Shown: piece after piece, positions 21,030-30,509 of the stretch | How the letters are laid out: each line of letters begins with the position of its first letter | Numbering within the stretch: the stretch's first letter is position 1 | Assembly: GCA_947168445.1 (NCBI GenBank) | Contig: CAMVLW010000001.1 | Coordinates: 37,603-101,602 of the forward strand | Reading direction: 5' to 3' | From: an uncultured Clostridia bacterium | GTDB taxonomy: Bacteria; Bacillota; Clostridia; Oscillospirales; Acutalibacteraceae | Length of the DNA: 64,000 bases | Notes under the pieces: model-generated | Told to the model about the DNA's origin: nothing | Database searches by the model: none | The model's input: the letters and a program-made list of their open reading frames with translations, nothing else | Program-made: the position numbers and the translations under genes

Positions 21030-22014
21030 TGCATACCCCTAAATCATACTTACCTAATGTATCGTCAAATCGAAGCTGCGGCGTGTACCCCATTGCGCCG
21101 AGCCGCTCTAAATTGCATTTTTTCTGTCCCACAAATTTTGAAAGGGACTTTGGGTGAAGTGTCACCGTGACATGCTTGGTGTCAAGCTGCCGCGCCTTTT
21201 TCAAAAAGCTGTCGAAGAAAATTTTGTTTTCGCACAGCTCCTTAAAGGCAGGGTGATAGTTGCCGCCGAGACTGTTTTCGACCAAGCTGTCGGAATAATG
21301 CAGTCCCAGACGGATAAGTTTGATGTCAGCCTTTGCAAACAGAAGAATCAGCCCGGCGCATAAATCCACCGATTCATCAAGCGTGTACGGCACATAAGCG
21401 CCGCTTGAAAAAAAGTCCGCCAGCGCAGTGTTTTTCATGATGACAGTGGGATAAATCCGCACGGTTTCCGGCTTGATTTTCACAAACTGTTCCGCGGTGA
21501 ACATGTCCTTTTCGGGCGTGGAGCCGTAAAGCCCGGTCATCATTTGCAGACCGAGCGAAAAGCCGTAGGATTGAATCAGGCGAGAAGCCGCATAAACATC
21601 CTCCGCTGTGTGACCGCGCTCATTTAATTCTAAAACAGAATTATCCATTGACTGGGCGCCCAGTTCAATCGCCGTAACGCCGTGATTCTTTAAAACAGAC
21701 AGCACTTCTTCGTCAATGTAATCCGGACGGGTAGAAATGCGGATGCCGTAGAAAACGTCAAGAAACGGCTGCGCCGCGCTGAGCAGAGAAAGCATGTAAT
21801 CCCTGTCAATTGCGGTGAAGCTGCCGCCGAAAAAGGCGATTTCCGCTTCTTTGGCAGAATCTCCCAAATCCCCCGCCGCTTTTTTTAGAATCGCCGTTAC
21901 TTCCTCCGGCGAAGGCTGGCTTTGCTGTCCTGTGATATTCTTCTGATTGCAAAAGCTGCACCTGTGCGGGCAGCCGTTATGCGGGATAAAAATCGAAACA
22001 TTGCCGCGTTTAAT
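20995..22014 (-). CDS. Radical SAM protein (Elp3-like); complete ORF probably starts at an ATT codon at 22014
   Basis: In-frame extension of the ORF-track entry: (ATT)KRGNVSIFIPHNGCPHRCSFCNQKNITGQQSQPSPEEVTAILKKAAGDLGDSAKEAEIAFFGGSFTAIDRDYM...; CxxxCxxC motif lies upstream of the reported start; next upstream in-frame codon set ends in TGA. Confidence 0.85.
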   Translation of the reverse strand: MKRGNVSIFIPHNGCPHRCSFCNQKNITGQQSQPSPEEVTAILKKAAGDLGDSAKEAEIAFFGGSFTAIDRDYMLSLLSAAQPFLDVFYGIRISTRPDYIDEEVLSVLKNHGVTAIELGAQSMDNSVLELNERGHTAEDVYAASRLIQSYGFSLGLQMMTGLYGSTPEKDMFTAEQFVKIKPETVRIYPTVIMKNTALADFFSSGAYVPYTLDESVDLCAGLILLFAKADIKLIRLGLHYSDSLVENSLGGNYHPAFKELCENKIFFDSFLKKARQLDTKHVTVTLHPKSLSKFVGQKKCNLERLGAMGYTPQLRFDDTLGKYDLGVCNATEITGSSRV

Positions 22015-22684
22015 AGCCCATCAACTCCAACGCTTCGCGTGCCGCCTGCTGCTCCGCTTCCTTTTTGCTGCGCCCGCCGCCTTTGCCAATCACATTGCTG
22101 TTGAGGTGCACCTCAAAGACAAAGTGCTTGTTGTGGTCGGGACCGCTCTCCGAAACGAGCACATATTGCAGCCTTTCTCCGGGATTCTTCTGAATAATCT
22201 CCTGAAGGGTGGTTTTGTAATCCTTGACCCGTTTTTTCTTTTGGTTTTGAATGGCGGGAACGACAAAATTGAGAATGTGCTTTGCGGCAGGCTCAATGCC
22301 GCCGTCAATGTAAATCGCCGCAATCAGCGCTTCAAATGCGTCGGAAACAATCGACGGACGCTGTGCGCCGCCGTTGTGCCGCTCGCCCTTGCTCAATTGC
22401 AAGTAGCTGCCCAGCTGAATCTGCTTGGCAAAGTCAAAAAGCGACTTTTCGCAGACAAGCGAAGCGCGCAGCTTGGTAAGCTCGCCCTCCGGCAACTCCG
22501 GGCAATTTTTGAAAATATAATCGCTGACGACAATCGACAGCACCGCGTCGCCCAAAAATTCGAGCCGCTCGTTATATCGAATGTGCTGCGACTTGCGCTC
22601 GTTCGCATAGGACGAATGGGTCAGCGCCGTCGTCAGCAGCTCTTTGTTTTTAAAATGATAACCGATTTTATCTTCCAGTTCCAT
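22010..22684 (-). CDS. rnc: Ribonuclease III
   Basis: YNERLEFLGDAVLSIVVSDYIF, FEALIAAIYIDGG, dsRBD GKGGGRSKKEAEQQAAREALELMGY. Confidence 0.97.
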   Translation of the reverse strand: MELEDKIGYHFKNKELLTTALTHSSYANERKSQHIRYNERLEFLGDAVLSIVVSDYIFKNCPELPEGELTKLRASLVCEKSLFDFAKQIQLGSYLQLSKGERHNGGAQRPSIVSDAFEALIAAIYIDGGIEPAAKHILNFVVPAIQNQKKKRVKDYKTTLQEIIQKNPGERLQYVLVSESGPDHNKHFVFEVHLNSNVIGKGGGRSKKEAEQQAAREALELMGY

Positions 22685-22695
22685 GCATGTCTCCG

Positions 22696-23688
22696 TTATT
22701 TTAATGAAGTGGAAATTTCATCTATCGCGTGCGCCTCAACGTAGTCCTTGCAGAGACCGATTGCGTTCTTGATGGTGCGCGCCTTGGCGTCGCCGTGCGC
22801 CTTGAACACCGGCTTGGACGAACCGAGAATCGGCGCGCCGCCGTAGGTGTTGTAATCAAAGCGGGTTTTCATTGCCTTTAAGTCCTTTAAAAGCAGACCC
22901 GCAGCAAGCTTGCCCTTTACGCTGCCCGCGAACATGTTTTTAATCTCTTTCATCAGAACCGCCGCAACACCCTCGTAGGTTTTGAGAATCATGTTGCCAA
23001 TGAAGCCGTCGCAGACAACAACGTCGCACACACCCTTGGGAATATCACGACCCTCAACATTGCCGATAAAGTTGAGATTGCTCTCTTTGAGAATCTTGTA
23101 GGTTTCGCGGTACAGCTCGGTGCCCTTGTGCTCCTCTGTGCCGACATTGGCAAGTCCCACACGCGGGTTGTCCATTTTCATGACCTTCTGCATGTAAACA
23201 GAACCCATCACGGCAAACTGACGCAGCATTTCGGGACGGCACTCCACATTTGCGCCGCCGTCAACAAGCATAAAACAGCCCGTTGCGGACGGAAGCACCG
23301 GCGCAAACGCCGGGCGCTTGATTCCCTTGATTCGCTTTACCGCCAAGGTTGCGCCCACGCACAGCGCGCCGCTGTTGCCCGCGCTGATGAAAGCGTCGCC
23401 TCTGCCCTCGCTGAGCAGGCGCAGTCCGGCGCCCATGGAGCTGTCCTTTTTTGCTTTGAGCACGCTTTCGGCGGAATCGTGCATGGTGAGAATGTCGTCG
23501 CAGTTTTCGATTTCTATTTTGTCGAGAGAAATGCTGTTTTGCTCCGCCACATTTCTGATGACGCTCTCCTTGCCCGTGAGAATAATTTCCACACCGTGCT
23601 CCTGCACCGCGTCGGCGCAGCCCTTGATGATTTCCAGCGGCGCGTTGTCGCCGCCGAATGCGTCAACAATGATTTTAATCGTATCCAT
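22696..23688 (-). CDS. plsX: Phosphate acyltransferase PlsX
   Basis: IIVDAFGGDNAPLEIIKGC, ISAGNSGALCVGATL, CDGFIGNMILKTYEG. Confidence 0.97.
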   Translation of the reverse strand: MDTIKIIVDAFGGDNAPLEIIKGCADAVQEHGVEIILTGKESVIRNVAEQNSISLDKIEIENCDDILTMHDSAESVLKAKKDSSMGAGLRLLSEGRGDAFISAGNSGALCVGATLAVKRIKGIKRPAFAPVLPSATGCFMLVDGGANVECRPEMLRQFAVMGSVYMQKVMKMDNPRVGLANVGTEEHKGTELYRETYKILKESNLNFIGNVEGRDIPKGVCDVVVCDGFIGNMILKTYEGVAAVLMKEIKNMFAGSVKGKLAAGLLLKDLKAMKTRFDYNTYGGAPILGSSKPVFKAHGDAKARTIKNAIGLCKDYVEAHAIDEISTSLK

Positions 23689-23689
23689 A

Positions 23690-25006
23690 TCAGTCACCAA
23701 TATTCTCTGAAAGAAATTTATCTAATGAAGCAAGCGCACGCTCTGCATAAGCTGCCGCGCGTTCGCGCTTGTCTCTCGGACGGTTTTGCAGTTCGGGAAG
23801 CACGCCGAAATTCGCGCCCATCGGCTGAAATTTTTTGACGGTTGGGTCGGCAATATAGCGCGACAAAGCGCCAATCATGGTGTCCGCCGGAAGCGTGAGA
23901 GTTTCAAGACCGTTCACAAGCCTTGCGGCGTTCAGTCCTGCCATAATGCCGGACGCGGCGCTTTCCATGTAACCCTCAACGCCGGTGATTTGTCCGGCGA
24001 AAAACAGGGTGTTATTTTCCTTTACGGAAAAATCAGAGTTCAGCACCTGCGGCGAACAAAGGAAGGTGTTGCGGTGCATCACGCCATAGCGCACAAACTC
24101 CGCGTTGTGCAGTGCGGGAATGAGCGAGAAAACGCGCTTTTGTTCGGGAAATTTCAGGTTTGTCTGGAACCCGACCAGATTATACATGGTTCCGGCGGCG
24201 TTTTCCTTGCGCAGTTGCAGCAGCGCCCACGCCCTGTGCCCGGTGCGCGGATTGATTAAACCGACAGGCTTCATCGGACCGAAGCGCAGCGTCCCTTCGC
24301 CGCGCTGCGCCAAAACCTCAACAGGCATGCAGCCTTCGTAGACCTTGGGATTGCTGACGTCAAAATCATGCAGCGGCGCACGCTCGGCGTTCACCAATGC
24401 ATTGTAAAAGATTTCATATTCCTCTTTGTTCATTGGGCAATTGATATAGTCGTCGTCACCGCCGCGGTCATAGCGCGACGCGGTGAAGGCGTAGTCCATA
24501 TCAATGCTCTCTGCGGTGACAATCGGCGCCGCCGCGTCAAAGAAGGAAAGCGAGCTGCCGAAGCGCTTTTCGATTTCCTCAGCCAATGCGTCGCTTGTCA
24601 AGGGACCTGTGGCAATCACGGTCACGCCGTCGGCGGGAATCACGGTGATTTCCTCATGCACTACGGTGATGTTTGGGTGGCTTTCAATGCCTTTTGTCAC
24701 CAAATGCGCAAAAATGTCGCGGTCAACCGCCAGTGCGCCGCCCGCGGGAACCTGACATCTGTCGGCACACTTCATCAGGAAGGAATCAAGCCGCCGCATT
24801 TCTCCCTTCAAAAGACCTGCGGCGCTTTCAACGCGCATGGCTTTTAAGGAATTGGAACAGACCAGCTCACCGAATAAATCTGTTTTATGGGCGGGGGTGC
24901 GTTTGTGGGGCTTCATTTCAAAAAGCCGCACCGAAATGCCGCGATTGGCAAGCTGCATTGCCGCCTCGCAGCCCGCAAGCCCCGCGCCGATAACATTAAC
25001 CTTCAT
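23690..25006 (-). CDS. trmFO: tRNA (uracil-5-)-methyltransferase TrmFO
   Basis: VNVIGAGLAGCEAAMQLANRGISVRLFEMKP, LVCSNSLKAMRVESAAGLLK, FFAGQITGVEGYMESAASGIMAGLNAAR. Confidence 0.97.
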   Translation of the reverse strand: MKVNVIGAGLAGCEAAMQLANRGISVRLFEMKPHKRTPAHKTDLFGELVCSNSLKAMRVESAAGLLKGEMRRLDSFLMKCADRCQVPAGGALAVDRDIFAHLVTKGIESHPNITVVHEEITVIPADGVTVIATGPLTSDALAEEIEKRFGSSLSFFDAAAPIVTAESIDMDYAFTASRYDRGGDDDYINCPMNKEEYEIFYNALVNAERAPLHDFDVSNPKVYEGCMPVEVLAQRGEGTLRFGPMKPVGLINPRTGHRAWALLQLRKENAAGTMYNLVGFQTNLKFPEQKRVFSLIPALHNAEFVRYGVMHRNTFLCSPQVLNSDFSVKENNTLFFAGQITGVEGYMESAASGIMAGLNAARLVNGLETLTLPADTMIGALSRYIADPTVKKFQPMGANFGVLPELQNRPRDKRERAAAYAERALASLDKFLSENIGD

Positions 25007-27095
25007 TTTTTTCTTCCGCCTTTACCGCCTTGGTAAAGCCGCAGTCGGTGTTTGCGCAGTACAGCGTGGGCTTTTTGCCCTTCTTTTTATAGAGAATCTG
25101 ACCGCACTGCGGACATCTTTCATTGGTTGGCTCGTTCCAGCTGACGAAATCGCAGTTGGGATAATTAGAGCAGCCGTAGAAAACGCGCTTGGATTTTGTA
25201 TGCTTAACAATAACGTCGCCGCCGCACTTGGGACAGCTTACGCCGGTTTTTTCCACATATTTGAGAATATTTTTACATTCGGGATAGCCCGGACAGGCAA
25301 TAAACTTGCCGTATCTGCCCATCTTGACGACCATTTTTCTGCCGCACTTGTCGCAGATGATGTCGGTTTCATCCTCCTTGAGTTTAAGCTTCACGCCCTC
25401 CATTTCGGCTTTGGCTTCCTTCAGGGTAGTTTCAAAATCGCCGTAGAAGTCACGCAAAAGCTGCACCCACTCCACGTCGCCGTGCTCCACCTTGTCCAAA
25501 TCGTTTTCCATTTCGGCGGTGAATTTCACGTTGACAATGTCGGGAAAACGCTCCTTCATCAGCTGGGTAATCACCTCGCCCAATTCGGTCGGCACAAGGC
25601 TCTTTGCCTCGCGCTTGACATATTCGCGGCTGGTTAAGGTGGTGATGGTGGCAGCATAGGTAGAAGGTCTGCCGATGCCGTATTCCTCCAGCGTTTTAAT
25701 CAGCGACGCCTCGGTGTAGCGTGCGGGCGGCTGGGTAAAGTGCTGGTTCTTTTTGAGTTCCCTGCACTTGACAGGCATATCCTTTTGCAGCGGCGGAAGC
25801 TGAGAGGATTTTTCCTCCGCTTCGTCCTTACCCTCGACATAGAGCGCGGTAAAGCCGGGAAAGTCAACATGGTAGCCGGACGCCTTGAAGGTGTAGCCGT
25901 TCGCCATAATATCCGCCTGCGTGGTCTTTTGCACGCAATCCGCCATTTGAGAAGCGGTAAAGCGGCTCCAAATCAGCTTGTAAAGCTTATACTGGTCGGA
26001 GGACAGACTGCTTTTTACGCTGTCGGGCGTTAAGGACGGCATAGACGGTCTAATGGCTTCGTGACCGTCCTGCGCGTTGTTGCGCGACTTGAAGAAGCGC
26101 GGCTTTGGCGGCAGATACTCATCGCCGTAAGCGCCCTGAATATATTTTGTCACCTCGTCAATGGCAAACTGCGAAACGCGCAGCGAGTCGGTACGCATAT
26201 AAGTAATCAAACCGGTGGCGCCCATGCCCTCGATATCAACGCCTTCATACAGTTCCTGCGCGACGCGCATGGTGCGGCGTGACTGGAAGCCGAGCTTCCG
26301 GGAAGCCTCCTGCTGCAAGGTGGAGGTGATGAAGGGCGGTGCGGGCGATTTTTTGCGGGTGCCGTTTTTTACCTTGGTAACGACATATTCCGCGCCCTGC
26401 AAATCCGCTTCAATCTTGTCCGCCTGTTCCTGATTGGTGATTTTCAGCTTGCCGTTTTGGTCGGAATAGAGCGTAGCGGCAAACGACTTGCGGCTGCCCT
26501 TGGGGATAAACTTCGCGTCAATCGTCCAGTATTCCTCGGGCTTGAATTTTCTGATTTCGTTCTCGCGGTCAACAATAATGCGCAGCGCAACAGACTGCAC
26601 TCTGCCCGCGGAAAGTCCGCGGCGGATTTTCTGCGAGATAAACGGACTGAGCTTGTAGCCCACCAGTCTGTCGAGCACGCGGCGCGCCTGCTGCGCGTTC
26701 ACCAAATCCGCGTTGATTTTACGGGGGTGCGCCATACCGTTTTGCACGCCCGCCTTGGTGATTTCGTTAAACTCCACGCGCTGGGCATAATTTTCGGGCA
26801 AGCCGAGAATATATGCCAAGTGCCATGAAATTGCCTCTCCCTCGCGGTCGGGGTCGGTTGCGAGATATACGCTGTCGCTCTGCTGCGCGAGGCTTTTGAG
26901 CTCCTTGACAAGCTTTTCCTTGCCCTTGATAATATCATACTTCGGGGCAAAATCGTTTTTTATGTCAACGCTGAGTCTTGCCTTGGGCAGGTCGCGCACG
27001 TGTCCCATAGAAGCGACAACCTCGTAACCGCTGCCCAGATATTTTTTGATGGTTTTTGCTTTGGCAGGTGACTCCACGATAACCAAATCTGACAT
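24996..27095 (-). CDS. topA: DNA topoisomerase I
   Basis: LVIVESPAKAKTIKKYLG, YLATDPDREGEAISWHLA, TYMRTDSLRVS, C-terminal CxxC zinc ribbons. Confidence 0.98.
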   Translation of the reverse strand: MSDLVIVESPAKAKTIKKYLGSGYEVVASMGHVRDLPKARLSVDIKNDFAPKYDIIKGKEKLVKELKSLAQQSDSVYLATDPDREGEAISWHLAYILGLPENYAQRVEFNEITKAGVQNGMAHPRKINADLVNAQQARRVLDRLVGYKLSPFISQKIRRGLSAGRVQSVALRIIVDRENEIRKFKPEEYWTIDAKFIPKGSRKSFAATLYSDQNGKLKITNQEQADKIEADLQGAEYVVTKVKNGTRKKSPAPPFITSTLQQEASRKLGFQSRRTMRVAQELYEGVDIEGMGATGLITYMRTDSLRVSQFAIDEVTKYIQGAYGDEYLPPKPRFFKSRNNAQDGHEAIRPSMPSLTPDSVKSSLSSDQYKLYKLIWSRFTASQMADCVQKTTQADIMANGYTFKASGYHVDFPGFTALYVEGKDEAEEKSSQLPPLQKDMPVKCRELKKNQHFTQPPARYTEASLIKTLEEYGIGRPSTYAATITTLTSREYVKREAKSLVPTELGEVITQLMKERFPDIVNVKFTAEMENDLDKVEHGDVEWVQLLRDFYGDFETTLKEAKAEMEGVKLKLKEDETDIICDKCGRKMVVKMGRYGKFIACPGYPECKNILKYVEKTGVSCPKCGGDVIVKHTKSKRVFYGCSNYPNCDFVSWNEPTNERCPQCGQILYKKKGKKPTLYCANTDCGFTKAVKAEEKNEG

Positions 27096-27105
27096 GAGTT
27101 TCCTC

Positions 27106-28332
27106 CTATTTCAGTGAGAATTTTCTTCCCTGATGCGCTTGAACAAGACCTTCCATTTCAAGCAGGGTCAGGGCGGAAAGCGCCCTGAATACAGGCAGCT
27201 TCAGGTTGCCTGCAATGGTATCTATATGAATGGGCTCAGCGGAAAGGGATTCATAAACCGCTTTTGCGTCGCCCTCCAAATTTACGTTTTTATGTTGTTC
27301 GGGCTTTTGCGTTTCTTTCACAACAGGCTTTGGCGCAGACGGACGTTTTTCAGGCGCGCGCTGCTTTTTCTGCTGTTGACCACTCCGCTTGACAGGGATA
27401 AAATCCACATCCGCAAAGGAGATTTCGTCCGTGTCAAACAGGTTTTCGGGCGTATCATTGTTATAGTACGCCAAAATATCCATAAAATCCGTCACCGCAG
27501 CGGCGGAATTTTCTTTGATACGCTGATTGGAGCCCTTGTTTTGCGGGCTGTTGTTGCCGACAAGCGCAAAAACATCCTTTCCCATTTCCAGCGCGAGATT
27601 CGCCGTGATAAGCGAACCGCTCCTCTCGCCCGCTTCAATCAGCAAAACGCCGTCGGAGAGCGCTGCGATAATACGGTTACGCTGCGGAAAATAATAGTTT
27701 CTTGCCGATTCGTCGGGCAGATATTCGGAAATCACGGCGCCCTTGCCGGTGATGGAGCGGCGCATGTCGGCGTTATCGCGCAGATAATCATTGTGAATAC
27801 CGCAGCCGCGCACACAAACCGTCACACCGCCTGCCGCCAGAACGCCGCGGTGAGAGGCGCAGTCAACGCCCAGCGCACCGCCGCTGACAACAATCACGTT
27901 ATATTTTGCGAGAGAATAACCGATTTTATAGGAATTCTCCACGCCGTAGCGCGTTGCCTTTCTCGTTCCGACAATGCCGATGGAAAGGTGATTGTCAAAA
28001 TTCGGCAGCGTGCCGCGGATATAAAGCACCGCCGGCGGGTTATAAATGTGATACAGCCGTTCGGGATAGGCTTCGTCGTCAATCGTAAGAACGGAATCGC
28101 CGAGATAACGGCAGCGCTGAAGCACCTTTTCCGCGTCCCGCGCCAACTCCTCATTGCACAGCGCGTCCGCTTCCTTCGGCGTAAAAATGCCGCACAGCCT
28201 CGCTTCCTTTTTCACATTCTCAAAAAAGGAAGAAATGTCGGGATAGCGCTCCAAAAGCGCCTTTGCCTTGGGCGTGCAATAGCCGATTGCCTTTGTCAGC
28301 CAAATCCAATACTTCGCGTTTGCAGAAATCAT
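27106..28332 (-). CDS. dprA: DNA-processing protein DprA/Smf
   Basis: SIGIVGTRKATRYGVENSYKIGYSLAKYNVIVVSGGALGVDCASHRGVL, SEYLPDESARNYYFPQRNRIIAALSDGVLLIEAG, C-terminal winged helix. Confidence 0.95.
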   Translation of the reverse strand: MISANAKYWIWLTKAIGYCTPKAKALLERYPDISSFFENVKKEARLCGIFTPKEADALCNEELARDAEKVLQRCRYLGDSVLTIDDEAYPERLYHIYNPPAVLYIRGTLPNFDNHLSIGIVGTRKATRYGVENSYKIGYSLAKYNVIVVSGGALGVDCASHRGVLAAGGVTVCVRGCGIHNDYLRDNADMRRSITGKGAVISEYLPDESARNYYFPQRNRIIAALSDGVLLIEAGERSGSLITANLALEMGKDVFALVGNNSPQNKGSNQRIKENSAAAVTDFMDILAYYNNDTPENLFDTDEISFADVDFIPVKRSGQQQKKQRAPEKRPSAPKPVVKETQKPEQHKNVNLEGDAKAVYESLSAEPIHIDTIAGNLKLPVFRALSALTLLEMEGLVQAHQGRKFSLK

Positions 28333-29115
28333 TTACTTTACCATTTCCCAAATCAAAATCGCGGCGGCAACGGACGCATTGAGCGACTCCGCCTTGCCGT
28401 TCATGGGGATTGTAATGCTGTGCTTGCATGCCGCAACGGTTTCCGGCTTCAAGCCGTTGCCCTCGTTTCCGATAACAACCGCGCAAGGCTCGCAAAAGGA
28501 AATATCCGTAACCTTTTCGGCGGAAGCATGCACCACCGCAGCGTAGGTGTTGAGCTGCGGATTCTGTTCAAAAAATGTCTCTAAGGATTCTACATGGAGC
28601 ACAGGCAGTCTGAAAACAGCGCCCATGCTGCCCCGGACTACCTTCGGGTTAAAAACGTCACAGCAGTCGCCGGAGAGAATCACGCCCGAAACGCCGAAAG
28701 CCTCGGCAGACCGCAAAACAGCGCCGAGATTGTTGGGATCCTGCACATTATCGAGCGCAAGGAATTTTCCGCCAATCTTAATTGTATCAAACTCAGCGGT
28801 TTTGTCAAGTGTTTTTATCACGCAAAGCACGCCCTGCGGGGTTTGCGTGTCGCTGATATGGGCAAAAAGCGCCGGAGAAAGCAGATAAGCCTTCTCTGCG
28901 GCGGCCCGCAGCGCGTCCGCTTCCGCGGGATTTTTTTCAAGCGCCTGCTCTGTGATAAAAAGCGCCTTTATCTCTGCCCCGCTGCGCACCGCGTCCATAC
29001 ACACGCGCAGACCCTCGGCAATAAACAAGCCTTCCCTGCGGCGGTGCTTGGCGCTCTTTATCAGTTTGACGGCGTTTTTAATCACCGCGTTATCCTTGCT
29101 GGAAAGTGAAATCAT
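28333..29115 (-). CDS. TrmH/SpoU-family RNA 2'-O-methyltransferase
   Basis: LALDNVQDPNNLGAVLRSAEAFGVSGVILSGDCCD...VIGNEGNGLKPETVAACKHSITIPMNGKAESLNASVAAAILIWE. Confidence 0.93.
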   Translation of the reverse strand: MISLSSKDNAVIKNAVKLIKSAKHRRREGLFIAEGLRVCMDAVRSGAEIKALFITEQALEKNPAEADALRAAAEKAYLLSPALFAHISDTQTPQGVLCVIKTLDKTAEFDTIKIGGKFLALDNVQDPNNLGAVLRSAEAFGVSGVILSGDCCDVFNPKVVRGSMGAVFRLPVLHVESLETFFEQNPQLNTYAAVVHASAEKVTDISFCEPCAVVIGNEGNGLKPETVAACKHSITIPMNGKAESLNASVAAAILIWEMVK

Positions 29116-29126
29116 AGCAGTCTCCA

Positions 29127-29160
29127 AATACAGCAAAAGCGTTTGGAAAACCCAAACGCT
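29127..29160 (-). terminator. Terminator after rplT
   Basis: Minus strand AGCGTTTGG-GTTTT-CCAAACGCT then TTTTGCTG. Confidence 0.75.
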
Positions 29161-29177
29161 GTTACAGTTATCATCAA

Positions 29178-29528
29178 TTATGCGTTCTTTGCCTGTTCAA
29201 CCAGAGCAGTGAAGGCAGCGGGATCGGCAATGGCAATCTCGGAAAGCATTTTGCGGTTGAGCACAATGCCAGCCTTCTTCAAGCCGTTCATAAAGGTGGA
29301 ATAGTTGGTGCCGTTTGCCTTGCAGGCAGCGGAAATTCTGGTGATCCACAGACGGCGGAAATCTCTCTTTCTCTGCTTACGGCCGATATATGCATAGTTG
29401 CCGCTCTTCATTACCGCCTGTTTTGCCATTTTGAAGTGCTTGGATTTTGCACCCCAGTAGCCCTTGGCAAGCTTTAATACTTTTTTTCTTCTTTTGCGAG
29501 TCATCATCGCGCCTTTTACTCGTGCCAT
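29178..29528 (-). CDS. rplT: 50S ribosomal protein L20
   Basis: [62 protein letters not shown]. Confidence 0.99.
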   Translation of the reverse strand: MARVKGAMMTRKRRKKVLKLAKGYWGAKSKHFKMAKQAVMKSGNYAYIGRKQRKRDFRRLWITRISAACKANGTNYSTFMNGLKKAGIVLNRKMLSEIAIADPAAFTALVEQAKNA

Positions 29529-29574
29529 AATCTATTACCTCCGATAATTTCTAAGTTAGTTTGTCAAGCAGTGA

Positions 29575-29772
29575 TTATTTATAAGGAATCAGGCGCTTGA
29601 TCTGAGCGGTATTTGTTACGTCAGCAACTGTGGTCTGGCGAAGTCCTCTTTTACGCTTTCTGGTCTTTTTGTTCAGAATGTGGCTCTTGTTTGCGTGAGC
29701 GCGGATAACCTTACCGTTCTTGGTGAGTTTAAAGCGTTTTTTCGCACCGCTATGTGTTTTAATCTTAGGCAT
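29575..29772 (-). CDS. rpmI: 50S ribosomal protein L35
   Basis: MPKIKTHSGAKKRFKLTKNGKVIRAHANKSHILNKKTRKRKRGLRQ. Confidence 0.99.
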   Translation of the reverse strand: MPKIKTHSGAKKRFKLTKNGKVIRAHANKSHILNKKTRKRKRGLRQTTVADVTNTAQIKRLIPYK

Positions 29773-29794
29773 AATTTATATCCTCCTTAATGAA

Positions 29795-30319
29795 TTACTT
29801 GTTGGGCTTTGGCGCAAGAAACATTAACATGTTGCGGCCTTCCAGCTTTGCGGGCTTTTCCACAACGGCAAACTCGCTGCACGCCTCGGCAAAGCGCTTC
29901 ATGGTGTCGAGTCCGATTTCGGGATGACCCATTTCACGTCCGCGGAAACGGATGGATACCTTTACCTTGTCGCCGTGCTTGATGAACTTGAGAGCGTTGT
30001 TAAGCTTGGTGTTAAAATCGTGCGTGTCGATATTCAGAGAAAGTCTGACTTCCTTGATGTCAACGGTGTGCTGATTTTTTCTGGCTTCCTTTTCTCTCTT
30101 TGCCTGTTCAAAACGGTATTTGCCGTAGTCCATGATTTTGCATACAGGCGGAGTTGCCTGCGGCGCAATCTTCACCAAATCCAGATTTTTCTGTTCTGCG
30201 AGATTAAGCGCGTCCTTTGCGGACATAATGCCAAGCTGCTGACCGTCCGAGCCGATTACTCTCAGCTCTTTGTCACGGATTTCTTCGTTAATCTGTGTGT
30301 TGTTTTCTTTCTTGCCGAT
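29795..30319 (-). CDS. infC: Translation initiation factor IF-3 (probable ATC start at 30319)
   Basis: NNTQINEEIRDKELRVIGSDGQQLGIMSAKDALNLAEQKNLDLVKIAPQATPPVCKIMDYGKYRFE; TTTGGAGGTG 7 nt upstream of ATC; ORF-track start lies inside the leader. Confidence 0.95.
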   Translation of the reverse strand: MGKKENNTQINEEIRDKELRVIGSDGQQLGIMSAKDALNLAEQKNLDLVKIAPQATPPVCKIMDYGKYRFEQAKREKEARKNQHTVDIKEVRLSLNIDTHDFNTKLNNALKFIKHGDKVKVSIRFRGREMGHPEIGLDTMKRFAEACSEFAVVEKPAKLEGRNMLMFLAPKPNK

Positions 30320-30472
30320 GGTTGAGCACCTCCAAAGCGTTAGATAAAAATAGCAAAAACAAGCGCGGACAGAAATACTCCGTCCGCGCAGCAATACACA
30401 TAAAATCTGAGTATTGACCCGTGCAGACGGTACTCCACAGGTGAAAGCATTTCTGCTTTGCTTTATTTTCTT
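30320..30472 (-). promoter_or_regulatory. infC-rpmI-rplT 5' leader with attenuator hairpin (L20-leader-like)
   Basis: Terminator stem GCGCGGAC/GTCCGCGC (30363-30370/30382-30389) followed by TTGTTTTTGC before infC; alternative pairing GAGTA/TACTC upstream. Confidence 0.7.
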
Positions 30473-30477
30473 TTGCT

Positions 30478-30506
30478 ATTATACAGCATAAATTATTTCT
30501 TGTCAA
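30478..30506 (-). promoter_or_regulatory. Consensus sigma-A promoter of infC operon (TTGACA, 17 nt, TATAAT)
   Basis: Minus strand TTGACA-AGAAATAATTTATGCTG-TATAAT. Confidence 0.88.
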
Positions 30507-30509
30507 GCA

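Noticed and set aside
27133-28584. Plus-strand 483-aa ORF
   Set aside because: Antisense across dprA and the SpoU methyltransferase; spans two real genes.
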